Positions 1-6,440 of a stretch of 12,840 bases of DNA are shown piece after piece (position 1 is the first letter of the stretch; each line of letters starts with the position of its first letter). Location of the stretch: NCBI GenBank assembly GCA_964424555.1, contig CAYRIX010000046.1, positions 1 through 12,840 of the forward strand. Reading direction: 5' to 3'. The translations under genes and the position numbers were made by a program. Under the pieces are notes generated by a model. It ran no database searches, had not been told where the DNA came from, and saw only the letters and a list, made by a program, of their open reading frames with translations. This DNA comes from UMGS172 sp964424555. Lineage in GTDB: Bacteria; Bacillota; Clostridia; Oscillospirales; Acutalibacteraceae.

Positions 1-50
1 CTGTCCTGCGGACATCTCCCCATCTTATGGGGAGTACCCTCATCAGAGGG
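1..50. repeat. Three tandem hairpins: intergenic repeat, cut by window edge
   Basis: Three perfect inverted repeats follow one another almost without spacers. TGTCC (2-6) pairs with GGACA (10-14) over a TGC loop. CTCCCCAT (16-23) pairs with ATGGGGAG (27-34) over CTT. CCCTC (37-41) pairs with GAGGG (46-50) over ATCA. No reading frame is present. The pattern resembles the short palindromic intergenic repeats scattered through Oscillospiraceae genomes, but I could not compare copies. The left end is probably missing. It is not a simple terminator because no T-tract follows on either strand. Positions 51-134 are AT-rich and hold nothing I can name. Confidence 0.6.
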
Positions 51-134
51 AGGCAAGGAAGGGTTTCATAGTTAATATTATATATTGTTTACATATTTCG
101 AAAGAAATAAAAACTCCGAAAATAAAACAACAAA

Positions 135-162
135 GAAAAAACCCGAGGAAAACCCCCGGGTT
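135..162 (-). terminator. Rho-independent terminator of rplU-prp-rpmA
   Basis: On the minus strand a 9-bp stem (AACCCGGGG with CCTCGGGTT, one G-U pair; plus-strand 154-162 and 140-148) with a 5-nt loop is followed by five T residues. It begins 11 nt after the rpmA stop codon. This ends the ribosomal protein transcript, so obg, which often follows rpmA, is not cotranscribed immediately downstream here. Confidence 0.93.
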
Positions 163-173
163 AAGATAGCATT

Positions 174-458
174 TTACTGCTCGACAGCGTAGATGCTGAC
201 CTTCTTGCGGTCACGTCCCATGCGCTCAAACTTGACCTTACCGTCAATAAGAGCGAAGAGAGTGTCGTCAGAACCCTTGCCAACGTTTTCACCGGCATGG
301 ATGTGTGTGCCTCTCTGGCGAACGATGATGTTGCCTGCGAGAACAAACTGACCGTCTGCTCTCTTAACTCCGAGGCGCTTGGACTCACTGTCACGGCCGT
401 TCTTTGTAGAACCAACACCCTTTTTGTGAGCAAAAAGCTGAATGTTTAACTTTAACAT
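174..458 (-). CDS. rpmA: 50S ribosomal protein L27, with cleavable N-terminal extension
   Basis: This 94-residue protein is bL27, a large-subunit protein whose N-terminus reaches towards the peptidyl transferase centre. The diagnostic core is clear: KKGVGSTKNGRDSESKRLG, RADGQFVLAGNIIVRQRGT and the HAGENVG segment. It starts with the Firmicutes extension MLKLNIQLF before A10-H-K-K-G. In Staphylococcus aureus the equivalent extension is removed by the protease Prp after the second Phe of QFFA; here the site would be F9/A10 in QLFA. The gene for Prp lies directly upstream. The ATG is supported by GGAGGTG at 464-470, which overlaps the end of prp, so the two genes are tightly coupled. Length and sequence are normal for the family. 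Confidence 0.98.
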   Translation of the reverse strand: MLKLNIQLFAHKKGVGSTKNGRDSESKRLGVKRADGQFVLAGNIIVRQRGTHIHAGENVGKGSDDTLFALIDGKVKFERMGRDRKKVSIYAVEQ

Positions 459-460
459 GG

Positions 461-778
461 TTACACCTCCGAATAAACTTTAACGTAATTTCGATACTGG
501 CTTGCAAGTTCACTTGCGTGGAGCAGAAGACCCTTCAAGGTCACCTGCGATTCCGAGAGCTTTGATTTTACTTTTATACACATATAACCGTCGTCGACCT
601 CGGCAGAAATATCCGCTTTAACTATCTCCGACAATGTGTTGGCCGTCAAGTAAGCCGCTGAGGAAACTGCCGAGCAAACTATTTTGCCGTCAATATCGTC
701 ATACGAGCTTGTACTGTGACCCGAGATCTCAAATCCCGTGATCATTTTGCCGTCATTGAAAAACCTTATCTCGGTCAT
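461..778 (-). CDS. prp: Ribosomal-processing cysteine protease Prp (YsxB family)
   Basis: A 105-residue protein of the Prp/YsxB family (formerly DUF464). In Firmicutes it removes the N-terminal extension of L27, a step known to be essential in Staphylococcus aureus. The catalytic pair is visible: His21 in the ISGHS motif and Cys35 in GKIVCSAVSSAA. The second half alternates strand and helix as expected for this small alpha/beta fold. It sits between rplU and rpmA, the standard place, 8 nt after rplU and 2 nt before rpmA. The start ATG (776-778) has an AAGGTG ribosome binding site that overlaps the rplU stop region. Its substrate is encoded by the next gene and carries the matching cleavage site. 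Confidence 0.95.
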   Translation of the reverse strand: MTEIRFFNDGKMITGFEISGHSTSSYDDIDGKIVCSAVSSAAYLTANTLSEIVKADISAEVDDGYMCIKVKSKLSESQVTLKGLLLHASELASQYRNYVKVYSEV

Positions 779-786
779 AATGCACC

Positions 787-1095
787 TTAGCCGATCGTAT
801 TGATCTGAACCTTGGTGTACGGCTGTCTGTGTCCCATCTTGCGAGCGGAAGACTTCTTGGGCTTGTAGGTGAAGACGGTGATCTTCTTGCCCTTTCCGTT
901 CTTGAGAACGACACCTTCAACCTTTGCGTCAACATAAGGAGCACCTACTGTAAGTTCTCCGTTGTCGTCGCAAACTGCAATAACCTTATCGAATACTACA
1001 GTTTCTTCTGCGGCTGCATTGAGCTTTTCGACGAAGATAACGTCGCCGCTGGTTACACGGTACTGCTTACCGCCGGTTTCGATGATTGCGTACAT
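787..1095 (-). CDS. rplU: 50S ribosomal protein L21
   Basis: This 102-residue protein is bL21, which binds 23S rRNA and is usually the first gene of the L21-Prp-L27 cluster. The opening MYAIIETGGKQYRV is the family signature. The C-terminal block, with the YKPKKSSARKMGHRQPYT segment and KVQINTI, is the conserved RNA-binding end. Length is typical. The ATG (1093-1095) follows AGGTG at 1103-1107. Upstream are an L21-leader-like RNA and a strong sigma-A promoter, so expression is probably autoregulated through the leader. Confidence 0.98.
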   Translation of the reverse strand: MYAIIETGGKQYRVTSGDVIFVEKLNAAAEETVVFDKVIAVCDDNGELTVGAPYVDAKVEGVVLKNGKGKKITVFTYKPKKSSARKMGHRQPYTKVQINTIG

Positions 1096-1170
1096 TTTTC
1101 TGGCACCTGCCTTAATTCAAGACTCGCTACGGTGGGTGGGAAAATCCGCTTGAACCCACAATATGCGGCT
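1096..1170 (-). ncRNA. Candidate L21 leader (autoregulatory 5' UTR of rplU)
   Basis: The roughly 75-nt leader between the predicted transcription start and the rplU ATG is rich in competing inverted repeats. In mRNA order, CCGC (1168-1165) can pair with GCGG (1149-1146), TTCAAG (1154-1149) with CTTGAA (1121-1116), and GTGGG (1159-1155) with CCCAC (1140-1136 or 1136-1132). The first pairing overlaps the second at one base, so they exclude each other at that point. Firmicutes rplU genes often have an L21 leader (an Rfam family) bound by L21. Position and structure fit, but I recognised it by pattern and could not run a covariance model. Confidence 0.6.
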
Positions 1171-1175
1171 CTAAT

Positions 1176-1204
1176 ACTATACTACAAACATCCATTAATG
1201 TCAA
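1176..1204 (-). promoter_or_regulatory. Sigma-A promoter for rplU-prp-rpmA
   Basis: On the minus strand a perfect -35 TTGACA (1204-1199) is followed by a 17-nt spacer and -10 TATAGT (1181-1176), one base from consensus. Transcription should start near 1169, giving a leader of about 75 nt. The near-consensus boxes fit a strongly expressed ribosomal operon. Confidence 0.88.
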
Positions 1205-1238
1205 GCATTATTTTCACCGATTTTAAATTTTTTTTCTT

Positions 1239-2570
1239 TTACTTTGTCAGCGTGCCGCCGTCGGTTTTCAAAAGCAGTAAAATTCGCTCCTCCTCGAGAT
1301 TTTGTGTGTTGACATACACAAGCAGTTCTTCCCCGTCAAGGCCTGTACAATAAAACTCGTAGCAGTGCTTCTCGGCTTTGCCGTCGGTAGGAATAATACA
1401 GCGGTTAACATCATTTATCTTCAAAGCACTTGACAGCCTCGCTCTGGCCTCGTCTACAGAATACTTCGGTGTCGAGATCGTACGTGTGTAGTGGTTGGCA
1501 ATATAGCCGCCAGCCTCAACCGAAACTATCTCACCGTCATCCAAAGCCACACCTATTTTTATGAGATCGGTGTAGCATATCGTTGCACCCTCCTTGAAGG
1601 CAAAATTCACGGTACACACACCCTCATCGGCAAAATAATAGGTCGACACAAAATTCTGACCGCTGTGCGACTCAAGATATTCCTCAGCCTTTTCGACCGC
1701 TTGTTCATATTTGAGCATTTGCTCCCCTGTTTCACGGAATTTCCTCATATACATAATGTATCCGCCTTTTTTGGTGACCGAAAAGTACATTTCGCCATCG
1801 GTAAAATTATAGCACGGAACGTTACCATCGGTATCCGATTCCTTTGTAAAGGCCGACACATCCTTGCCTAAAATGTCCCCTGCTTTTTTCAGCGCTTCGT
1901 CCGAGTTTAGCTCGGTCGCTCCTTCTAATAGCTTCATACTACCGCTGAGCATGTGGTCGGAAAACGGTCCGTCATACTGCAAAGTCGGATAATCGGCCAA
2001 CAGCTCCTCAAGTCCGGTAAGGTTCTCAGTAAAGCCGCCCTCAACCGAGGTCTTAATACCTGTGGCAAGCTCGTTATCCCAAACACCGTCCTTGTCATAC
2101 TCAGTACGCACGGCGTTGACCGAGGATGATACTGAGTTTGCGGTCTGTGACAGTGCATGCAGATTCTCTCTGTCATCCTCCTCGATCTCTCCGCCCTGAA
2201 TCACCTTGCGTGAAAGATAAAGAGTATAGTCGCCCACCTGTGACAAAAATTTGTTGACACCTGTGAGCTCTTCGCCCGAATACGGCAACTGCGACAACGC
2301 ATTTTTTGCCACCGTAGACTCAGTGCAAAGCTCTACTGCCAGTGTGCTGAGCTGTGTGGCCGACGAAGCATATAGACTTTTTTGCAATGCAATACTTATA
2401 TTATAGAGACTTCCGTCAAGCTCATCCAAATGCATGCTGTAGGTGTAACCGAGTTGTGTCTGATAATCGTTTATTTTTTTGTTGGTTACAAAGGTCAGGG
2501 CCACGACTGAAAACACCACTGCAACCGAAAAGCTTACAAGCCTTACAACGGCTCTCTTTCCTAATTTCAT
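1239..2570 (-). CDS. ypeB: Spore germination protein YpeB
   Basis: This 443-residue protein matches YpeB of Bacillus (about 450 residues). In Bacillus, YpeB is needed for the cortex-lytic enzyme SleB to be stable and correctly placed in the spore inner membrane, and is degraded at germination. Residues 8-28 form one N-terminal membrane anchor (VVRLVSFSVAVVFSVVALTF). A helical domain follows, with the family blocks NISIALQKSLY (57-67), QVGDYTLYLSRK (111-122) and YPTLQYDGPFSDH (194-206). The C-terminal half (from about 225) looks like the PepSY-type repeats of the family. The ATG has AAAGGGG 7 nt upstream. The usual partner sleB is not next to it: the upstream gene is divergent and the downstream gene is rplU. 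No terminator is visible between ypeB and the rplU promoter, so read-through is possible. It implies that the host makes endospores. Confidence 0.93.
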   Translation of the reverse strand: MKLGKRAVVRLVSFSVAVVFSVVALTFVTNKKINDYQTQLGYTYSMHLDELDGSLYNISIALQKSLYASSATQLSTLAVELCTESTVAKNALSQLPYSGEELTGVNKFLSQVGDYTLYLSRKVIQGGEIEEDDRENLHALSQTANSVSSSVNAVRTEYDKDGVWDNELATGIKTSVEGGFTENLTGLEELLADYPTLQYDGPFSDHMLSGSMKLLEGATELNSDEALKKAGDILGKDVSAFTKESDTDGNVPCYNFTDGEMYFSVTKKGGYIMYMRKFRETGEQMLKYEQAVEKAEEYLESHSGQNFVSTYYFADEGVCTVNFAFKEGATICYTDLIKIGVALDDGEIVSVEAGGYIANHYTRTISTPKYSVDEARARLSSALKINDVNRCIIPTDGKAEKHCYEFYCTGLDGEELLVYVNTQNLEEERILLLLKTDGGTLTK

Positions 2571-2603
2571 ATAAAAACCCCTTTTACTTTATATATCAAG
2601 GAT

Positions 2604-2633
2604 TATTTTGCCACAAATTTTGTTAATTATTTA
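2604..2633 (-). promoter_or_regulatory. Candidate forespore (sigma-G-like) promoter for ypeB
   Basis: On the minus strand TAAATA (2633-2628), 17 nt, then CAAAATA (2610-2604) partly match the sigma-G consensus TGnATA and CATACTA (4 of 5 and 5 of 7). The position gives a short leader to the ypeB ATG. It fits because ypeB is a forespore gene in Bacillus, and no convincing sigma-A pair was found in this orientation. The region is AT-rich, so chance resemblance is possible. Confidence 0.32.
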
Positions 2634-2669
2634 TTTACACAAAATATACCGAAAGTAGTAAAAAATCTA

Positions 2670-2698
2670 TTGTATTTGACCGCAACATATAGTATAAT
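2670..2698 (+). promoter_or_regulatory. Probable sigma-A promoter of the nifZ-thiI operon
   Basis: A perfect -10 TATAAT (2693-2698) lies 17 nt after a weak -35 TTGTAT (2670-2675). A better-looking TTGACC at 2676-2681 is only 11 nt away and cannot pair with this -10. Transcription should start near 2705, about 54 nt before the chosen TTG start. Confidence 0.6.
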
Positions 2699-2715
2699 GT
2701 AGTGGATTAGTATGC

Positions 2716-2742
2716 GTTACTGTGCCTATTTTGTGCAGTAGC
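2716..2742 (+). promoter_or_regulatory. Leader hairpin just upstream of the nifZ ribosome binding site
   Basis: GTTACTGTGC (2716-2725) can pair with GTGCAGTAGC (2733-2742) over a 7-nt loop; seven pairs are Watson-Crick and three are G-U. The stem ends 4 nt before the GGAGGA ribosome binding site (2747-2752) and leaves it free. It could stabilise the mRNA or be a control element. It has no T-tract, so it is not a terminator. Confidence 0.35.
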
Positions 2743-2758
2743 TTTCGGAGGATTGTTT

Positions 2759-3904
2759 TTGGGACTTATTTATCTTGACAACAGCGCCACGACAAAGCCG
2801 TGCGACTCGGCGGTGAAGGCCGCTGAAAAAGCAATGCGTGACACTTGGGGAAATCCATCGTCTTTGCACCGCTTGGGTGTTGAAGCAGAAATAACCGTGA
2901 CTGATGTCAGATGTAAAATCGCCGACATCATAAATTGCCGTGAGGATGAGATATTCTTTACAGGCAGCGGCACTGAGGCAAACAATTTAGCTATTTTAGG
3001 AGCGGCCGAAGCGCAAAAACGACGTGGCAATAAAATTATCACAACGTCCGTGGAGCATCCGTCGGTACTAAACACTTGTGAGCATCTTTCCCAAAACGGC
3101 TTTGAGGTTACATACATAAAGCCTCAAAAGGACGGTCACGTTTCGGCATCCGATATTTTGAATGCCGTTGACGATAAAACAATACTTGTAACTATGATGC
3201 TGGTCAACAATGAAACGGGCTGCATCTTCCCTGTTTCCGAAGTAGCCGACGGCTTGAAGGATATGCGCTCCAAGGCACTTTTACATACCGACTGTGTTCA
3301 GGCCTTTGGTAAAATAAACATTGATGTAGAAGAGCTTGGCACCGATCTGCTTACAGCCAGCGGGCATAAGCTCCATGGACCTAAAGGTATCGGTTTCCTT
3401 TATAAGCGTAAAGGCTTAAACAATATTAAGCCCATTATCCACGGCGGAAATCAAGAAAAAGGTCTGCGTTCGGGAACCGAGTCGGTACCGCTGATTGCGG
3501 CGTTGGGCGGTGCTTTATCTGAGCTTAGCATTGACTCTTACCTTTCAAAGCTCAAAACACTTCACGCTTATGCAGTTGAAAAATTGAGCAGCTTGGACGG
3601 TGTTGTGATAAACTCACCCACCGAAAAATTTCTGCCTTACATAATCAATATTTCGGTTTTGGGCTACCGTTCGGAAACGTTACTGCATTTTCTTGAGCAA
3701 CGGGATATTTTTGTTTCAAGCGGAAGTGCCTGTTCGAAAGGAAAAGGCAGTCACGTTTTAAATGAAATGGGACTGTCCCAAAACCTTATCGACAGCGCTT
3801 TAAGGATAAGCTTTTCAAAACACAATACTTTTGAGGATATAGATGCGCTGTGTGAGGCAATCAAGGTTGCGCAAAATACACTTCGCAGAAAGCAAGGACA
3901 TTAA
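2759..3904 (+). CDS. nifZ: Cysteine desulfurase (NifS/IscS family, probable NifZ partner of ThiI)
   Basis: A PLP enzyme of 381 residues that removes sulfur from cysteine as a protein persulfide, leaving alanine. All landmarks are present: YLDNSATT near the N-terminus, GTEANN (71-76), HTDCVQAFGK (PLP contacts Asp178 and Gln181), Schiff-base Lys204 in SGHKLHGPKG, and persulfide Cys325 in SSGSACS. The start is TTG at 2759, because GGAGGA (2747-2752) is then 6 nt away; the in-frame TTG at 2753 touches that site and is less likely. The protein then begins MGLIYLDNSATT, as is usual. thiI starts 1 nt after its stop. In Bacillus subtilis the desulfurase next to thiI (NifZ) serves tRNA 4-thiouridine synthesis, so that role is inferred here. 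Family assignment is certain; the nifZ name rests on context. Confidence 0.93.
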   Translation: MGLIYLDNSATTKPCDSAVKAAEKAMRDTWGNPSSLHRLGVEAEITVTDVRCKIADIINCREDEIFFTGSGTEANNLAILGAAEAQKRRGNKIITTSVEHPSVLNTCEHLSQNGFEVTYIKPQKDGHVSASDILNAVDDKTILVTMMLVNNETGCIFPVSEVADGLKDMRSKALLHTDCVQAFGKINIDVEELGTDLLTASGHKLHGPKGIGFLYKRKGLNNIKPIIHGGNQEKGLRSGTESVPLIAALGGALSELSIDSYLSKLKTLHAYAVEKLSSLDGVVINSPTEKFLPYIINISVLGYRSETLLHFLEQRDIFVSSGSACSKGKGSHVLNEMGLSQNLIDSALRISFSKHNTFEDIDALCEAIKVAQNTLRRKQGH

Positions 3905-3905
3905 A

Positions 3906-5075
3906 ATGAAAGAAGTTATACTAATTAAAAACGGAGAGTTAGTATTAAAAGGACTTAACCGTTCAACATTTGAAGACGTTTTGGTCAAGAATCTCAAGTA
4001 CCGTATCAAAAAGTGCGGTGCATGCGAGGTTAAAAAATCACAGTCCACCATACTTGTTGAGCCTTTGGATGACGATTTTGATTTTAAGGCAGCTTTAAAG
4101 GCTACCGAACGGGTATTCGGTATCGCCGCTTTCTCGAGAGCTGCCGCACTCCCTAAGGATATGGACGAGATAATCCGCTTGGGTGTTCCTTACCTTGAGG
4201 ATGCACTTAAAAACTGCAAGACCTTTAAGGTCGAATCCAAACGCTCGGATAAAAAGTTCCCCTTGGGCTCACCCGAGATAAGCGCAACCTTCGGCGGTGC
4301 GCTGCTTAGCCGATATCATCACCTTTCGGTCAACGTTCACGAGCCGGATGCTGTTGTAGTTGTTGAGATAAGGGATAAATACGCCTTTGTCCGTTGCGGA
4401 CAGATAAAGGGTGCAGGTGGAATGCCTGTCAGCACATCGGGTCGTGCAGAGATACTCATCTCGGGCGGAATTGATAGTCCCGTAGCGGCTTGGATGATGG
4501 CAAAACGAGGAATTCAGCTTGCCGCAGTTCATTTTGCAAGCCCTCCGTACACAAGCGCACGTGCTGAACAAAAGGTACACCGTTTGCTGTCGCAGGTTGC
4601 AAAATACAGCGGCCCTATCGGGCTTCACACGGTTTGCTTCACCGAAATACAGGAGCAGATTGCCGAGCACTGCAAGGAAGAATATTTCACACTTATAATG
4701 CGCCGCTTTATGATGCGTATTGCTGAAAAAATAGCAGAAAAAGAACATTGCGGTGCTCTTATAACAGGTGAAAGTGTCGGTCAGGTTGCAAGCCAGACCT
4801 TGCCTGCTTTAAATGTAACTAACAGCGTTGTTGAGATGCCTGTTCTCCGTCCGCTTATCGGCATGGACAAGGATGAGATAATCGAAATTTCAAGAAAGAT
4901 CGATACCTTTGATATTTCGATAGAGCCTTTTGAGGATTGCTGTACCGTGTTTACTCCGAAGCACCCCAAGACACGGCCCGAATTGCAAAAGGTCATCGAT
5001 GCGGAAAGCGCACTTGATATCGACCGATTAGTAGAGCGTGCCGTACAGGGCGCACAGTTTATGATGATAGACTGA
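3906..5075 (+). CDS. thiI: tRNA 4-thiouridine synthase ThiI, without rhodanese domain
   Basis: ThiI adenylates uridine 8 of tRNA and transfers sulfur to make 4-thiouridine; in many bacteria it also serves thiazole synthesis. The protein has 389 residues: an N-terminal ferredoxin-like part opening EVILIKNGELVLKGLNR, a THUMP domain (about 60-165), and a PP-loop ATPase domain with SGGIDS at 186-191. The conserved Cys345-Cys346 lies in EDCCTVFTPKHPKTRP; the first corresponds to Cys344 of the Escherichia coli enzyme. The C-terminal rhodanese domain of the E. coli enzyme is absent, as in Bacillus ThiI, where a dedicated cysteine desulfurase supplies the persulfide. That enzyme is encoded 1 nt upstream. 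The start ATG at 3906 has AAGGA 7 nt upstream; an in-frame ATG at 3843 would add 21 residues overlapping nifZ and is rejected. Confidence 0.96.
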   Translation: MKEVILIKNGELVLKGLNRSTFEDVLVKNLKYRIKKCGACEVKKSQSTILVEPLDDDFDFKAALKATERVFGIAAFSRAAALPKDMDEIIRLGVPYLEDALKNCKTFKVESKRSDKKFPLGSPEISATFGGALLSRYHHLSVNVHEPDAVVVVEIRDKYAFVRCGQIKGAGGMPVSTSGRAEILISGGIDSPVAAWMMAKRGIQLAAVHFASPPYTSARAEQKVHRLLSQVAKYSGPIGLHTVCFTEIQEQIAEHCKEEYFTLIMRRFMMRIAEKIAEKEHCGALITGESVGQVASQTLPALNVTNSVVEMPVLRPLIGMDKDEIIEISRKIDTFDISIEPFEDCCTVFTPKHPKTRPELQKVIDAESALDIDRLVERAVQGAQFMMID

Positions 5076-5082
5076 GGTTTTT

Positions 5083-6417
5083 ATGAAAGCAGAAATTATC
5101 GCAATCGGAACCGAGCTTTTGCTCGGCAACATACTTAACACAAATGCACAGTACCTTTCGCAGGGGCTGGCGACCTTAGGGTACGATATGTACTATCAAT
5201 CGGTTGTTGGCGACAATTTCGAACGTGTTAAGGCTTGTATCACGCAGGCAGTCGACCGCAGTGATGCTGTTATCATCACGGGCGGTCTGGGTCCCACACC
5301 TGACGATCTTTCTAAAGAAGCTGCCGCCGAGGCCTTAGGACTGGAGCTGTTTGAGGATGAAGAAAGCCTAAAGGCGATCGAAGGCTATTTCAAAAGAACA
5401 GGCCGTACAATGGCCGACGCCAACCGCAAGCAGGCTTTGTTCCCAAAGGAACGCTGTGTTATCTTCCCTAACGGTAACGGTACAGCTCCGGGATGTGCTA
5501 TGACAGCCCAAAACGGCTCGGTTGTGATCCTTATGCCGGGTGTTCCGTATGAGATGAAGCTGATGTTTGAATCATACGCCAAGCCTTACCTTGCGAAGAA
5601 AAGTGATAAAACACTTGTTTCTAAAAACGTGCTTGTCGCAGGTATCGGTGAATCGATGCTTACCACTCTTATACCTGAGTTTTTTGAGCAGACCGACCCT
5701 ACAGTTTCCCCGTATTGCAAACCCGCTCTCGTAACATTGAGGGTGACCTCAGCCGCCAAAACCTATGAAGAGGCTAATGAAAAATGTGATAAGACCGTTC
5801 ATGAGCTTTGCAATATTTTAGGCAAAAATGTCTGCGGTGTTGACTGCGGCAGTATTGAAAATGTTGTGGTGAAGCTTTTAAAAGAAAAAGGCTTGAGGCT
5901 TGCCACCGCCGAATCCTGTACCGCAGGCAAAATATCAGCCGCAATAACCTCAGTTTCAGGTGCGTCCGAGGTTTTTGATTTCGGCGCATCCACCTATTCA
6001 AACCAAATGAAGCAAAAGCTTTTGGGTGTAAAGCCCGAAACCTTGGAAAGATACGGTGCGGTAAGCGCCGAAACCGCCTGTCAGATGTCAAGGGGCATCA
6101 GAGAATTTGCAGGTGCCGATATCGGACTTTCGGTGACAGGTGTTGCAGGCCCCGGACAGAGCGAATCTAAGCCTGCAGGTTTAGTTTTCATCTCACTTTG
6201 CGACGGTCAGCATACCTGGGTCGAAAGATTGATGGTTGGCAAGGCCGAAAACGACCGTGAAAGGGTAAGAAACAGTGCGGTGACCACCGCACTCGACCTC
6301 GTCAGACGCTATCTGGAACACCTCCCGACGGTAATGACAGGATATACCGATCCCGAATCCCCCTGCACCTTAAATCCCGAAGATTTTTGTTTGGGAATGA
6401 TGAACCGCATTTCCTAA
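5083..6417 (+). CDS. cinA: CinA: MoCF-like domain plus nicotinamide-nucleotide amidase domain
   Basis: A two-domain CinA protein of 444 residues. Residues 1-170 are the MoCF/COG1058 domain: AIGTELLLGNILNTNAQYL, GGLGPTPDD (67-75), NGNGTAPG and MPGVPYEMK. In related proteins this domain hydrolyses ADP-ribose-type compounds. Residues 257-412 are the PncC/COG1546 domain, which deamidates nicotinamide mononucleotide for NAD salvage: AESCTAGK (276-283), FDFGASTYSNQMKQKLLGV and SVTGVAGPG (350-358). The GAGG ribosome binding site overlaps the thiI stop codon and lies 5 nt before the ATG, so translation is probably coupled. It is about 30 residues longer than Bacillus CinA because of a C-terminal tail (412-444) I do not recognise. 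In Bacillus cinA lies near recA; here it sits between thiI and a sortase gene. A degenerate relative of its first domain opens the gene at 7688. Confidence 0.95.
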   Translation: MKAEIIAIGTELLLGNILNTNAQYLSQGLATLGYDMYYQSVVGDNFERVKACITQAVDRSDAVIITGGLGPTPDDLSKEAAAEALGLELFEDEESLKAIEGYFKRTGRTMADANRKQALFPKERCVIFPNGNGTAPGCAMTAQNGSVVILMPGVPYEMKLMFESYAKPYLAKKSDKTLVSKNVLVAGIGESMLTTLIPEFFEQTDPTVSPYCKPALVTLRVTSAAKTYEEANEKCDKTVHELCNILGKNVCGVDCGSIENVVVKLLKEKGLRLATAESCTAGKISAAITSVSGASEVFDFGASTYSNQMKQKLLGVKPETLERYGAVSAETACQMSRGIREFAGADIGLSVTGVAGPGQSESKPAGLVFISLCDGQHTWVERLMVGKAENDRERVRNSAVTTALDLVRRYLEHLPTVMTGYTDPESPCTLNPEDFCLGMMNRIS

Positions 6418-6440
6418 CCTTAGAGAACGGAGTATTATAT

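Noticed and set aside
829..1353. 174-codon plus-strand open frame opposite rplU, its leader and the 3' end of ypeB
   Set aside because: It runs antisense through a conserved ribosomal gene and its promoter, has no ribosome binding site and gives no recognisable protein.
2676..2681. TTGACC as the -35 box of the nifZ promoter
   Set aside because: It is only 11 nt from TATAAT, too short for sigma-A; TTGTAT at 17 nt was preferred.
2753..2758. Upstream TTG start for the cysteine desulfurase
   Set aside because: It directly abuts GGAGGA, leaving no spacer; the TTG at 2759 has a 6-nt spacer.
3843..3905. Upstream ATG adding 21 residues to ThiI
   Set aside because: The extension lies inside nifZ and has no ribosome binding site; the ATG at 3906 has AAGGA at proper spacing and gives the family N-terminus.
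4269..4748. 159-codon minus-strand open frame opposite thiI
   Set aside because: It is the antisense shadow of a conserved gene, with a Cys-, Tyr- and Phe-rich product of no known type.
6387..6440. Upstream ATG start for the sortase inside cinA
   Set aside because: No ribosome binding site; GGAG at 6429-6432 fits the ATG at 6441.
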